Shown here: positions 11,276-21,574 of the stretch, piece after piece | Layout of the letters: the number at the start of each line of letters is the position of its first letter | Position numbering within the stretch: position 1 is the stretch's first letter | NCBI RefSeq assembly: GCF_024029855.1 | Contig: NZ_CP097205.1 | Location: forward strand, 186,001-250,000 | Source of the DNA: Buchnera aphidicola (Sipha maydis) | GTDB lineage: Bacteria > Pseudomonadota > Gammaproteobacteria > Enterobacterales > Enterobacteriaceae | Reading direction: 5' to 3' | Length of the DNA: 64,000 nt | Made by a program: the position numbers and the translations under genes | Notes under the pieces: generated by a model | What the model was told of the DNA's origin: nothing | Seen by the model: the letters and a program-made list of their open reading frames with translations, nothing else | Databases searched by the model: none

Positions 11276-11497
11276 AATTTTTATAAATAGAAATAAAATT
11301 TTTTATTAAAATATTCTATAAAAAAATAGAAAAAATCAAATCATATATATTTAATAAAATATTATTTTGTAAAAATTACTAAAAATAAATTATTTATTTT
11401 TTTTAGTGATTTTTTTTTTAACATACAAGAAATAAAAATATTTTAATTTATAAAATATATTTAATTTATGCATATGCATTATATTAAAAAAATATTT

Positions 11498-11977
11498 TTA
11501 TATATACTCTATTTTTTTTACTTGATATTTAACACAACCAGTAGGAGTATGTATTTTTGCTAACTCATCTTTTTTTTTTCCAAGTAATCCTTGCGCCATT
11601 GGAGAATTGATAGAAATTTTTTTTTTTTTTAAATTAGATTCATCATCACCTACAATTTGATAAGTATAATTTTTTTTAGATTTTATATTTGAAATAGTTA
11701 CTTTTGCGCCAAAAAAAACTTTTTCTTTATTATGAATATTTTTTGTATCGATTACATAAGCATTTAACAATTTAAACGAGATTTCACGTATTCTTCCTTC
11801 ACAGAAACTTTGTTCTTCTCTGGCTGCATGATATTCAGCATTTTCTTTTAAATCTCCATAAGCTCGAGCTTTTTTAATTGCAGAAATAATTTTAGGACGT
11901 TTAATTAATTTTAATTCATTTAATTCTTTTCGCAGTTTTTTTTCACCATTTATTGTCATAAAAACTTTTACATTCAT
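11498..11977 (-). CDS. greA: Transcription elongation factor GreA
   Basis: Rescues backtracked RNA polymerase by stimulating transcript cleavage. The 159 residues match the usual 158. An N-terminal coiled coil bears the tip motif DLKENAEYHAARE at about residues 43-55, with the catalytic acidic residues; the C-terminal FKBP-like domain has INSPMAQGLLGKKKDE. The stem has become lysine-rich but the tip is intact. It is upstream of rlmE-ftsH on the same strand with about 220 AT-rich bases between, so it may be transcribed separately. Confidence 0.96.
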   Translation of the reverse strand: MNVKVFMTINGEKKLRKELNELKLIKRPKIISAIKKARAYGDLKENAEYHAAREEQSFCEGRIREISFKLLNAYVIDTKNIHNKEKVFFGAKVTISNIKSKKNYTYQIVGDDESNLKKKKISINSPMAQGLLGKKKDELAKIHTPTGCVKYQVKKIEYI

Positions 11978-12254
11978 ATAATCACCTTAAACATATATAA
12001 AATATTTATTTTATATAATAAAAAATTCCATGTTTGAAAATAAAATTTTTACATTAAAAATATTTTTTAAAATAAAGTTAAAAAAAATTTAAGAAGAAAT
12101 ACAAATTTTATTATAAATGAATTTATAAATAAAAATAATAAATTTATAAAATACATGATATATTAATTATAATGAACATTTATATAAAATTTATATAGTT
12201 TATAGAAACTACATAAAAAATTTTATTATCTCTCTAAAATGAAAATCTATAAAT

Positions 12255-12509
12255 ATGAACAAAAAAATTCAAAATATCTTGATAAAAGAATTAAAATTAT
12301 ATTATGTACATGTAAAAAAGAAAGATAACTACTATAAAATAGTAGCTGTAGGAGACATTTTTTTGGGAAAAAATGAAGTTGAAAAACAAAAAAAAATATA
12401 TTCTCCTTTATTAAAATATATTCAAAATAACAAAATACACGCTGTTTCCATTAAAACATATTCTATAAAAGAATGGCAAAAAATTAATTCACAAGAAGAG
12501 AAAAAATAA
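12255..12509 (+). CDS. ibaG: BolA/IbaG family protein
   Basis: BolA-fold protein that, with a monothiol glutaredoxin, handles Fe-S clusters in relatives. The 84 residues align along their length with E. coli IbaG (YrbA): YKIVAVGDIF, the KQKKIYSPLLKYI helix and the conserved NKIHAVSIKTYS, with the His that serves as cluster ligand. In E. coli murA follows; here murA is gone and rplU comes next after about 240 bases. It is divergent from greA. Its partner glutaredoxin is not in this window. Confidence 0.88.
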   Translation: MNKKIQNILIKELKLYYVHVKKKDNYYKIVAVGDIFLGKNEVEKQKKIYSPLLKYIQNNKIHAVSIKTYSIKEWQKINSQEEKK

Positions 12510-12747
12510 ATATAAAAAAACAAAAAAAAATATATTTTTTAAATTCTTAATATTATTTTCACAATATAAATAAATATAAAATGCATTATATTTCATATAA
12601 AATTTCATTTTTAAGAAATAAATGATAAAATAAAAAATATTTTTAACCATTATAAATTATAATATATTGGTTCAATAATAATACATAAAATACTTAAAAA
12701 AATTTTCAAACTAAAAAAAAATTATATTATAAAAAACTGGAGTTTTT

Positions 12748-13074
12748 ATGTACGCTGTATTTATGCATGGAGGAAAGCAGTATAAAGTGAAAATAGGACA
12801 AACTCTTAAAATAGAAAAAATAAAAAAAAAAGTTGGAAAAATAATATCTTTCCATAATATTTTATTTGTTAAAAAAAATAAAAAAATTTTTTTAGGAAAC
12901 CCTATTTTAAAAAATACTACCATACAAGCTTTTATTTTTAATCATGGAAAAGCAAAAAAAATTAATATAATAAAATTTAATAGAAGAAAACATTATAAAA
13001 AAAAACAAGGACATAGACAAAGATATACAAGTATTAAAATACAAAATATTAATTTAAACAATAAGGATTCATAA
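12748..13074 (+). CDS. rplU: 50S ribosomal protein L21
   Basis: 23S rRNA-binding protein of the large subunit. The 108 residues carry the signature [18 protein letters not shown] at the N-terminus and the basic [15 protein letters not shown] near the C-terminus. A TGGAG ribosome site precedes the ATG. Only 2 bases separate it from rpmA, the standard rplU-rpmA-obg operon. Confidence 0.97.
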   Translation: MYAVFMHGGKQYKVKIGQTLKIEKIKKKVGKIISFHNILFVKKNKKIFLGNPILKNTTIQAFIFNHGKAKKINIIKFNRRKHYKKKQGHRQRYTSIKIQNINLNNKDS

Positions 13075-13076
13075 AT

Positions 13077-13331
13077 ATGGCACAAAAGAAAGCTGGAGGA
13101 TCGACAAGAAATGGACGAGACTCGATTGGAAAAAGACTAGGAGTTAAATGCTTTGGAGGGGAGTTTGTAAAATCTGGATCAATTATTGTTAAACAAAGAG
13201 GAACAAAATTTCATCCAGGAATAAATACAAAACAAGGAAAAGATCATACAATATATTCAATCATACATGGTATTGTTGAATTTAAAAGACATGGAAAAAA
13301 TAAAAAAAAAATTATTAATATAATTCCTTAA
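13077..13331 (+). CDS. rpmA: 50S ribosomal protein L27
   Basis: Large-subunit protein whose N-terminal tail reaches the peptidyl transferase centre. The 84 residues match the family. It starts [16 protein letters not shown], so the mature tail is present with no cleaved leader as in Firmicutes. The [20 protein letters not shown] and RGTKFHPG motifs are intact. It is translationally close to rplU and precedes obg by 100 bases. Confidence 0.97.
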   Translation: MAQKKAGGSTRNGRDSIGKRLGVKCFGGEFVKSGSIIVKQRGTKFHPGINTKQGKDHTIYSIIHGIVEFKRHGKNKKKIINIIP

Positions 13332-13389
13332 AAATATTAATTCAAATAATTTAAATTTGTTATTGTTCATAATAAAAAATTTTTTATAA

Positions 13390-14430
<1,041 letters not shown>

Positions 14431-14491
14431 ATTCTTATAGAAAAAATAAAAAAATAAAAAATAAAAAAAAAAAAAAAAATAAATTATATTT

Positions 14492-14546
14492 TATACAAGT
14501 TAAAAATTAATTTAAAATGTTATATATTGATTATTTAACTTGTATA
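14492..14546. terminator. Inverted repeat between convergent obg and rpsI
   Basis: Thirteen-base arms (TATACAAGTTAAA at 14492-14504 and its exact complement at 14534-14546) flank a 29-base AT-rich loop. The repeat lies between the ends of obg (plus) and rpsI (minus). On the minus strand a long T run (the 17-A tract at 14463-14479) follows about 12 bases after the stem. A shared terminator is the likely role, though the loop is long. Confidence 0.45.
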
Positions 14547-14572
14547 TATTAAAAAATTGATAATACTCTTTA

Positions 14573-14965
14573 TTATCTCTTAGAAAATTGTGGTCTTCGT
14601 CTCGCTTTTCTAAATCCAACTTTCTTTCTTTCAACTTGACGAGAATCACGTGTAACAAATCCAAATTTTTTTAATTCTTTTAAGAAAACAGAGTCATATT
14701 TTATTAAAGCTCTTGTAATGCCTTGTCTAATAGCTCCTGCTTGACCAGAAATACCTCCACCTTTCACTGTAATATAAAAATCAAATTTATTTTTCAAATC
14801 TAATAATTCTAAAGGTTGTACAATAATCATACAAGAAGTTTTTCGACTAAAATATTTTTCTAATCTTAATTCATTAACAAATATTTTACCATCACCAATT
14901 CTCAAAAAAACACGAGCAGAAGAAGACTTCCGACGACCTGTACCATAATTTTGTAATTTTTCCAT
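14573..14965 (-). CDS. rpsI: 30S ribosomal protein S9
   Basis: Small-subunit head protein whose C-terminal tail contacts P-site tRNA. The 130 residues equal the usual length. Motifs: [18 protein letters not shown] at the N-terminus, [19 protein letters not shown] in the middle, and the basic tail RRRPQFSKR that ends with the conserved Lys-Arg. It follows rplM by 17 bases, the universal rplM-rpsI operon. Confidence 0.98.
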   Translation of the reverse strand: MEKLQNYGTGRRKSSSARVFLRIGDGKIFVNELRLEKYFSRKTSCMIIVQPLELLDLKNKFDFYITVKGGGISGQAGAIRQGITRALIKYDSVFLKELKKFGFVTRDSRQVERKKVGFRKARRRPQFSKR

Positions 14966-14982
14966 ATTTTTTTATTCCTAAA

Positions 14983-15417
14983 TTAAACTTGTAGAAAAAT
15001 TGGTTTTTGCGCTGTATGATTATGAAATTTTCCAGAATATACTTTTAATTTTTTAAACATACATCTTCCTAAAGGACCTTTAGGTAACATTCCTAAAACA
15101 GATTTTTTTATAATCCTTTCAGGAAATTTAATCAAAATATCTGAAAAACTATTTTTCTTTAAACCTCCAGGATAACCTGTATATCTATAATAGATTTTTT
15201 TTTTATTTTTTTTTCCAGTAATATTTATTTTATTTGCATTAATAACAATAATATAATCGCCAACATCCAAATGTGGAGTATATATTTTTTTATGTTTTCC
15301 ACGTAAATAATGTGCAATAGTACTAGATAAACGACCTAATATTTTTCCAGTAGCATCTACATAATACCATTTTCTATAAATATCTTTTGAAGAAACGGAA
15401 AAACTTTTGATATTCAT
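14983..15417 (-). CDS. rplM: 50S ribosomal protein L13
   Basis: Early-assembly large-subunit protein. The 144 residues match E. coli (142). Motifs: RKWYYVDATGKILGRLSS at the N-terminus, LRGKHKKIYTPHLDVGDYIIVINA, and MLPKGPLGRCMFKKLKVY. It heads the rplM-rpsI pair. The 5' leader contains a small 7-bp hairpin (arms 15440-15446 and 15459-15465); L13 represses its own mRNA in E. coli, but I cannot tie this hairpin to that. Confidence 0.97.
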   Translation of the reverse strand: MNIKSFSVSSKDIYRKWYYVDATGKILGRLSSTIAHYLRGKHKKIYTPHLDVGDYIIVINANKINITGKKNKKKIYYRYTGYPGGLKKNSFSDILIKFPERIIKKSVLGMLPKGPLGRCMFKKLKVYSGKFHNHTAQKPIFLQV

Positions 15418-15648
15418 TTATATAAGATCTCATATTAATATTTTCAATTTTATAAAACTGAAAATGAATGTTATAATAAATAAAACTAATTTCATAACAC
15501 TATTATAATAGAAAAAAAAATATTATTAAAAATATTTAAAACAAAATATATCAAACATTTTTTTAGATATTATTTTTATAAATAAAAAATATTTAGCATG
15601 CAATAAATTTATTACTTTAAATAAATATATATAATAGAGAAAATAAAT

Positions 15649-16493
15649 ATGAATAAAAATAAAAATCTCTTCTTATTAAGAAAAAAAATAAATAAAATCG
15701 ATGAATCAATTATTTCTCTTTTAGCGAAAAGAAATATAATTTCTAAAAAAATTATTAAAGAGAAAATAAAAATAAATTATCCAATCAAAGATGTTAAAAG
15801 AGAAAAAAAAATATTTACAAAAATCATTAAAAAAGGAAAAAATTTGAAATTAAAAAAAAAATTTTTATTAAAAGTATTTAAAAAAATCATTAAAAATTCA
15901 GTTAAAATACAAAAAAAAATTTTAAAAAAAAAAAAAGTAAAAATTTCTTTTTTAGGTCCTAAAGGATCTTATTCACATCTTGCTTTTTTGAAATATTCTA
16001 AAAAAAAAATAAAAAATTTTGTCCAATTTCATGCAAAACATTTGAGAAAGTTATAAAAAATGTTCTTAAAAAAAAATCTCAATATGCAATTCTCCCAATA
16101 AAAAATAATTTTTCTGGAAAAATTTCTGAAACAAACTCTTTATTAAATAATAAAAAACTCTTTATTGAAGATAAAATAAAAATTTCAATCAAACATTGCC
16201 TCATATCATATAAAAATACATTTCCTGAAAATATAAAATTACTTTATAGTCATTCTCAGCCTATCAAACAATGTATTTCATTTATAAAAAAATTTCCAAA
16301 ATGGAAAATTAAATATACAAAAAGTTCTTCTGAAGCAATAAAAAAAATTTCTATTTTAAAAAAAAAAGGTTTTGCTGCAATTGGAAATAAAAAATGTAGT
16401 AAAATATATAATTTAAATGTCATAAAAAAAAATATATCAGATAAAAAAAATAATTCTACTATATTTTATATAGTATCAAAAAAGAAAAAATAA
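15649..16493 (+). CDS. pheA: Chorismate mutase/prephenate dehydratase, frameshifted, no ACT domain
   Basis: Bifunctional enzyme making phenylpyruvate from chorismate. Residues 1-90 are a chorismate mutase with its active-site residues visible (Arg in LLRKK, Arg in AKRN, D and R in KDVKREK, Gln in KIQKK). The dehydratase domain starts at FLGPKGSYSHLA. The first frame stops at 16054-16056; the rest continues open in the -1 frame from about 16011 to the stop at 16491-16493 (ISCKTF, YAILPIKNNFSG, YSHSQPIKQC, STIF). The break maps to a run of 10 A at 16000-16009; one more A restores one protein of about 281 residues. E. coli PheA has 386 residues; the missing part is the phenylalanine-binding ACT domain. 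Polymerase slippage may rescue it, or it is a recent pseudogene. Confidence 0.85.
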
Positions 16494-16593
16494 ATGTTTT
16501 AATAAAATTTATATTTATTGAAATTATTAATACAAATAATTATTATAAAAAATTTTTTAAATAATGCGATGCAAATAATTTTGAGTGAAAATT

Positions 16594-17937
16594 ATGTTTA
16601 ATAATTTAAAAAAAAGTTTTTCAAAAATAATAAAAAAAATCTCTAATCAAGGAAGAATTACAGAAAATCATATTCAAAATATATTAAGAGAAGTAAGAAT
16701 TTCTTTATTAGAAGCTGATGTTTCCTTATATGTCATTAAAAAACTATTATCAGAAATAAAAAAAAAATGTGTAGGGAAAAATATTAATGATTCTTTAACA
16801 CCTGGACAAGAATTTATAAAAATATTACATCACGAGTTAAAATCTCTTATAGGGAACGAAAATAATTCTATTACATTTAAAAATAAAAAACTATCAATAT
16901 TTTTATTTATCGGGTTACAAGGAGTAGGTAAAACAACCAGTGTTGGAAAATTAGCAAAATTTTGTTTAGAACAATACAAAAAAAAAATATTAATTGTGTC
17001 AACAGACATTTATAGATCAGCAGCAATTAAACAATTAGAAATCATTGCGAAAAAAATTAAAGTGGATTTCTTTCCAGCAAACAACACTGAAAAACCAGAA
17101 GATATCGCAAAAAAAGCAATAGATTATGCTAAAATAAAAAAATATGATGTTTTAATGATTGATTCTGCAGGAAGATTACATATCGATATTAATTTAATGC
17201 AAGAAATTAAAAATATATATCAATTAACGAATCCATTAGAAACAATATTTGTTATAGATTCTATGAGTGGACAGGATGCTATTAATGTTATTAAAAAATT
17301 TAGAAAATTATTACCTATAACAGGAATCTTTTTAACTAAAACAGATTCAAATACTAGATGCGGAGTTGTTTTATCATTAAAATATATTACAAAAATTCCT
17401 ATTAAATTTATTGGAAATGGAGAAAAACTAAATAACATTGAATATTTTAATTCAGATAAAATAGCTTCAAAAATACTAGGTATGGAAGATAAAATATCAA
17501 TAATTGAATCTATAGAAAAAAAGGTTGATAAAAAATACATAAAAAAACTTGATACAGAAATTAAATTAGGAAAAAAATTTAATTTAAATGATTTTTTAGA
17601 ACAAATAAGACAAATTAAAAAATTAGGAAATATTAAAAATTTATTACAAAAATTCCCTTTTAATTCTTATTTTCAACAAAATGTTTTATTCGATGTAAAT
17701 AATACTATGTTTACTAAAATTGAAGCAATTATTCAATCTATGACTATTAAAGAAAGAACAAACCCAAAAATAATCCAAAGAACAAGAAAAAAAAGAATTG
17801 CTTTAGGATCTGGAACAAAAATACAAGATATAAACAAATTATTAAAACAATTTCAAATGATGAAAAAAATGATGAAAAACATGAAGCAAGGTGGAATAAT
17901 GAATTTTTTTCAAAAAATTAAAAATATGATTTATTAG
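16594..17937 (+). CDS. ffh: Signal recognition particle protein Ffh
   Basis: GTPase that with 4.5S RNA targets membrane proteins to SecYEG. The 447 residues from the ATG at 16594 begin MFNNLKKSF, aligning with the E. coli start; a GTG nine bases earlier is also in frame. NG domain: G1 GLQGVGKTT, G3 DSAGRLH, G4 TKTD. The M domain is methionine-rich (MMKKMMKNMKQGGIMNF). The motif usually written TKxDGxARGG reads TKTDSNTRCG, a departure at a normally invariant place. It precedes rpsP by 57 bases, as in E. coli. Confidence 0.95.
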   Translation: MFNNLKKSFSKIIKKISNQGRITENHIQNILREVRISLLEADVSLYVIKKLLSEIKKKCVGKNINDSLTPGQEFIKILHHELKSLIGNENNSITFKNKKLSIFLFIGLQGVGKTTSVGKLAKFCLEQYKKKILIVSTDIYRSAAIKQLEIIAKKIKVDFFPANNTEKPEDIAKKAIDYAKIKKYDVLMIDSAGRLHIDINLMQEIKNIYQLTNPLETIFVIDSMSGQDAINVIKKFRKLLPITGIFLTKTDSNTRCGVVLSLKYITKIPIKFIGNGEKLNNIEYFNSDKIASKILGMEDKISIIESIEKKVDKKYIKKLDTEIKLGKKFNLNDFLEQIRQIKKLGNIKNLLQKFPFNSYFQQNVLFDVNNTMFTKIEAIIQSMTIKERTNPKIIQRTRKKRIALGSGTKIQDINKLLKQFQMMKKMMKNMKQGGIMNFFQKIKNMIY

Positions 17938-17994
17938 TTTTTAAAAAAATATATCTCATTTAAAAAAAATATATAATTGTTAAAAAGAGGAAAA

Positions 17995-18234
17995 ATGGTT
18001 AAAATCAGACTTTCTAGACATGGATCGAGAAAAAAACCTTTTTATAGAATTGTTGTCACAGATAGCAGATCAGCTAGAAATGGTCGTTTTATAGAAAAAA
18101 TTGGTTTTTTTAATCCAATAGGTTATTTAAAAAATGAAAAATTTAAAATAAATTTTAATAAAGTAGAATATTGGAAAAAAATTGGTGCAAAAATATCTCC
18201 AAGAGTACAATATTTAATTAAAACTTATCAATAA
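17995..18234 (+). CDS. rpsP: 30S ribosomal protein S16
   Basis: Small-subunit assembly protein. The 79 residues from the ATG at 17995 begin MVKIRLSRHGSRKKPFYRIV, the family signature. The ATG has an AGAGG site 4 bases upstream; a TTG 18 bases earlier is in frame but would add a non-conserved extension. First gene of the rpsP-rimM-trmD-rplS operon. Confidence 0.96.
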   Translation: MVKIRLSRHGSRKKPFYRIVVTDSRSARNGRFIEKIGFFNPIGYLKNEKFKINFNKVEYWKKIGAKISPRVQYLIKTYQ

Positions 18235-18266
18235 TTGAAAATAAAATTACAAAAAATATAATACAA

Positions 18267-18770
18267 ATGACAAAAATAATTTTAGGGAAAATATGTTCTT
18301 CTCATGGAATATTAGGTTGGATGAAAATATTTTCTTATACTGAAAAAAAAAAAAAAATTTTTCAATATAATCCATTATATTATGAAATAGGAAACAAAAA
18401 AAATAAATTAAAAATTCAAGATTGGAAATGTCAAAAAAATTTTTTTTTAATAAGAGTCAAAAATATTATCAATAGAAGCGCATCAGATTTATTAAAAAAC
18501 ATCAAAATATTCATTTATCACACACAACTAAAACACATAAAAAATGTATATTATTGGTATGAATTAATAAATTTTGAAGTTTTTAATACTCAAAAAAAAT
18601 TTTTAGGAACAGTTAAAAATATTATACGAACTCCATCTAATGATATATTAATTATCAATAAAAAAAAAAATTACCAAAATAAAGAAATATTAATTCCTTT
18701 TATTGAAAAAAAAATTATCAAAAAAATTAAAAGAAAAAAAAAAAAAATATTAATTAATTGGAATATATAA
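18267..18770 (+). CDS. rimM: Ribosome maturation factor RimM
   Basis: Assists 30S head assembly by binding S19. The 167 residues (about 182 in E. coli) have the N-terminal barrel motif GKICSSHGILGWMKIFSYTE and the C-terminal PRC-like barrel: YYWYELINFEVFN, LGTVKNIIRTPSNDILII and EILIPFIEK. The family signatures are clear despite strong lysine and asparagine enrichment. It lies between rpsP and trmD, as in E. coli. Confidence 0.94.
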   Translation: MTKIILGKICSSHGILGWMKIFSYTEKKKKIFQYNPLYYEIGNKKNKLKIQDWKCQKNFFLIRVKNIINRSASDLLKNIKIFIYHTQLKHIKNVYYWYELINFEVFNTQKKFLGTVKNIIRTPSNDILIINKKKNYQNKEILIPFIEKKIIKKIKRKKKKILINWNI

Positions 18771-18789
18771 AAATTAGAAAGGATAAAAT

Positions 18790-19512
18790 ATCAATTTTAA
18801 AATAATAACTATTTTTCCAGAAATGTTTAATTCTATAATGAATTATGGGCTTATTGCACGTGCAGTTAAAAAAAAACTTATTAATTTATTTTTTTTTAAT
18901 ATAAGAGACTTTAGTAAAAATAAAAATAAGAAAATAGACGATAGACCTTATGGAGGAGGACCTGGAATGATTATGAGTTTTCTTCCACTAAAAAACTCTA
19001 TTATACAAGCAAAAAAAAATGATCAATCTTTGATAATATATCTTTCACCTCAAGGGAAAAAAATAACATATAAAAAATTAAAAAAATTATCAAAAAAAAA
19101 AAGTCTCATATTAATATGTGGAAGATATCAAGGAATAGATCAAAGAATTATTGATAAATATATTGATGAAGAAATATCTATTGGAGACTATATATTAACT
19201 GGAGGCGAATTAGCAGCAATGGTTTTGATAGATGGAATTTCTAGATTTATACCAGGAGTCATTAAAAAAAAAATATCTCAACATGAAGATTCATTTGCAA
19301 AAAATTTATTAGATTACCCACATTATACAAGGCCAAGAATCATAGATGGAATGAAAGTTCCTAAAGTATTATTGTCTGGAAATCACAAAAAAATTCATAC
19401 ATGGAGATTAAAAAAATCGATTCAACAAACATTATTAAAAAAACCAAAGTTATTTCAAAAAAGAATAAATATTATTCAAAATAAAATTTTTCAAAAAAAA
19501 TCTAAAAAATAA
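18790..19512 (+). CDS. trmD: tRNA (guanine(37)-N1)-methyltransferase, probable AUC start
   Basis: Methylates G37 next to the anticodon in Leu, Pro and Arg tRNAs, preventing +1 frameshifting. The trefoil-knot SAM domain is intact: DDRPYGGGPGM, LICGRYQGID, IGDYILTGGELAAM, DYPHYTRP. The first ATG is at 18823, but conserved sequence (KIITIFPEMF) begins upstream of it. An in-frame stop at 18784-18786 limits the extension, leaving only ATC at 18790, which aligns exactly with residue 1 of E. coli TrmD and has an AAAGGA site 6 bases upstream. This gives 240 residues; starting at 18823 would remove the first strand. Between rimM and rplS. Confidence 0.93.
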   Translation: MNFKIITIFPEMFNSIMNYGLIARAVKKKLINLFFFNIRDFSKNKNKKIDDRPYGGGPGMIMSFLPLKNSIIQAKKNDQSLIIYLSPQGKKITYKKLKKLSKKKSLILICGRYQGIDQRIIDKYIDEEISIGDYILTGGELAAMVLIDGISRFIPGVIKKKISQHEDSFAKNLLDYPHYTRPRIIDGMKVPKVLLSGNHKKIHTWRLKKSIQQTLLKKPKLFQKRINIIQNKIFQKKSKK

Positions 19513-19532
19513 TACTACTTTAAAAAAAAAAT

Positions 19533-19877
19533 ATGAATAAAATAATAAAAGAAATAGATGTAAAACAAATTAAAAAAAATATACCAAAATTTCATGCAGG
19601 AGATACATTAGAAATTCAAGTGTGGGTAATAGAAGGAGCAAAAAAACGTTTACAATCATTTGAGGGTATTGTAATTTCAAAAAAAAACCGAGGTTTGCAA
19701 TCTGCTTTTTGCGTAAGAAAAATATCTCATGGAGAAGGAGTAGAAAGAGTTTTCCAAACTCATTCTAAAAATATCGAAAAAATCTTTCTAAAAAGAAAAG
19801 GAAAAGTTAGACAAGCAAAATTATATTATCTCAGAAAGAGATTTGGAAAATCTGCTCGCATTACAGAAAGAATGTAA
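19533..19877 (+). CDS. rplS: 50S ribosomal protein L19
   Basis: Large-subunit protein at the 30S-50S interface. The 114 residues match E. coli. Motifs: [22 protein letters not shown]... with [15 protein letters not shown], and [14 protein letters not shown] at the C-terminus. Last gene of the rpsP-rimM-trmD-rplS operon; a hairpin follows. Confidence 0.97.
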   Translation: MNKIIKEIDVKQIKKNIPKFHAGDTLEIQVWVIEGAKKRLQSFEGIVISKKNRGLQSAFCVRKISHGEGVERVFQTHSKNIEKIFLKRKGKVRQAKLYYLRKRFGKSARITERM

Positions 19878-19919
19878 TTTCATTATTGCATGTACATAAA
19901 AAAAAATATTTACATACAC

Positions 19920-19957
19920 GCAGTCATAAAATAACTTGTGACTGCATGATTGATTTT
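19920..19957. terminator. Hairpin between convergent rplS and tldD
   Basis: GCAGTCA (19920-19926) pairs with TGACTGC (19939-19945) around a 12-base loop, and a T-rich run (19952-19957) follows on the plus strand. It is one of the few GC-containing stems in an intergenic region of the window and lies 43 bases after the rplS stop codon. A Rho-independent terminator for the rpsP operon is the likely role. Confidence 0.65.
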
Positions 19958-19971
19958 TTAATATATTTTTA

Positions 19972-21420
19972 TTATTTAGTACCTCCAACAGTTAAATTAT
20001 TTATTTTGATAGTAGGTTGACCAACACATACAGGAACACATTGTCCTTCTTTTGAACATATTCCTATTCCATTTTCAATAAATAAATCATTTCCTACCAT
20101 AGAAATTTTTTTCATCACTTCTATTCCGGAACCAATAAGAGTAACATCTTTTATAGGTGTAACAATTTTCCCATTTCTAATTAAATATGCTTCTGAAGTA
20201 GAAAAAACAAATTCTCCTGAAGTAATATCTACTTGTCCTCCATTAAAACTAACAGCATAAATTCCATAATCTACACTTTCTATAATATCTTTTACTGTAG
20301 ATTTTCCAGGTAACATATAAGTATTAGTCATACGAGGCATAGGAACATGACGATAAGATTCTCTTCTTCCGCTTCCTGTTGAAACTGTTTCCATTAAACT
20401 AGCATTAAATTTATCTTGAAGATATTTTTTTAAAATTCCATTTTTTACTAAAATATTACGTTGTCCAGGAGTTCCTTCATCATCAATAGATATCGATCCT
20501 CGAAATTCTTTTTTTGTTCCATCATCTATTACTGTACATAAACTAGATGTAATTTTTTTATTAATTTTATCACTATAAACAGATAATTTTTTGCGATTAA
20601 AATCTCCTTCTAAACCATGACCGACAGCTTCATGTAATAAAACTCCAGGTAAACCAGATCCTAAAACCACTGGAAAATATCCAGAAGGAGCTTCTTTCGC
20701 AAATAAATTTAAAATAGAAACTCTAGCAGCTTCTTCAGCTATTTTTTTTATATTAGATATTCCGTTTTTATCTTTTTCTAAAAAATATTTATATGTTCCT
20801 CTTATTCCTTGACCGTTTGTTCCCATTTCTCTTCTACTTTTATTTTCAGATAAAACACTAACAGTAAGAGAAACTAATGGTCTAATATCTGCAGATAAAA
20901 CACCATCTATAGAAACTACTAATATATATTCATATGCTCCAAACAAACAAGCATTCACATGAGATACTCTAGAATCATATTTTCTAGAAATTTTATCTAT
21001 CTGATGCAATAAATCCAATTTTTCAAAATTCGGAATCGAATTAAGTGGATTTACAAAATTATAATAAGATTGATGTTCACTTCGTAAAATTTTTTTTTTA
21101 AAAAATACTTTTTTATTTTTTGAAATATCTTTCACATAAGTAGAAATTTTTCTTAATCCTTGTAGATTAATTTGATCTATAGAAGCGAAGCTAGTTATTT
21201 TATTATGTATTGCTCTTAATCCAATTCCTTTATCTATATTATAGATTCCATTTTTAATAATTTTATCTTCTAAAATCCAAGATTCAGATATCTTATCTTG
21301 AAAATAAATATCAGAATAATTTAATTCTTTAGTAGAAAGATCTGAAAAAATTGAATATATATTTTCTATACTAATATTATTAGTATTTAAAATTTTTTTT
21401 TTTACAATATTAAAACTCAT
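19972..21420 (-). CDS. tldD: Metalloprotease TldD
   Basis: With TldE (PmbA) forms a heterodimeric zinc protease that acts on unfolded small peptides in E. coli; the partner is not in this window. From the ATG at 21418-21420 the protein has 482 residues (481 in E. coli) and begins MSFNIVKKK, aligning with E. coli; a longer frame upstream is not conserved, and the chosen ATG has an AGAGA site. The zinc motif HEAVGHGLEGDFN, the region SGRRESYRHVPMPRMTNT and the C-terminal CGQPTIKINNLTVGG are clear. Confidence 0.95.
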   Translation of the reverse strand: MSFNIVKKKILNTNNISIENIYSIFSDLSTKELNYSDIYFQDKISESWILEDKIIKNGIYNIDKGIGLRAIHNKITSFASIDQINLQGLRKISTYVKDISKNKKVFFKKKILRSEHQSYYNFVNPLNSIPNFEKLDLLHQIDKISRKYDSRVSHVNACLFGAYEYILVVSIDGVLSADIRPLVSLTVSVLSENKSRREMGTNGQGIRGTYKYFLEKDKNGISNIKKIAEEAARVSILNLFAKEAPSGYFPVVLGSGLPGVLLHEAVGHGLEGDFNRKKLSVYSDKINKKITSSLCTVIDDGTKKEFRGSISIDDEGTPGQRNILVKNGILKKYLQDKFNASLMETVSTGSGRRESYRHVPMPRMTNTYMLPGKSTVKDIIESVDYGIYAVSFNGGQVDITSGEFVFSTSEAYLIRNGKIVTPIKDVTLIGSGIEVMKKISMVGNDLFIENGIGICSKEGQCVPVCVGQPTIKINNLTVGGTK

Positions 21421-21574
21421 GATTTCTCTCTTTATTATTAAAATTTTTAAAACATACATTTTATATAAAAAAATAAATATATTTTTTAATATAGAACAAT
21501 TAAATAAAAATTTTTTCAATATTTGTTCTTATATTGTATAATATAAATTATTATAATTAACTAATATAAAAAAT

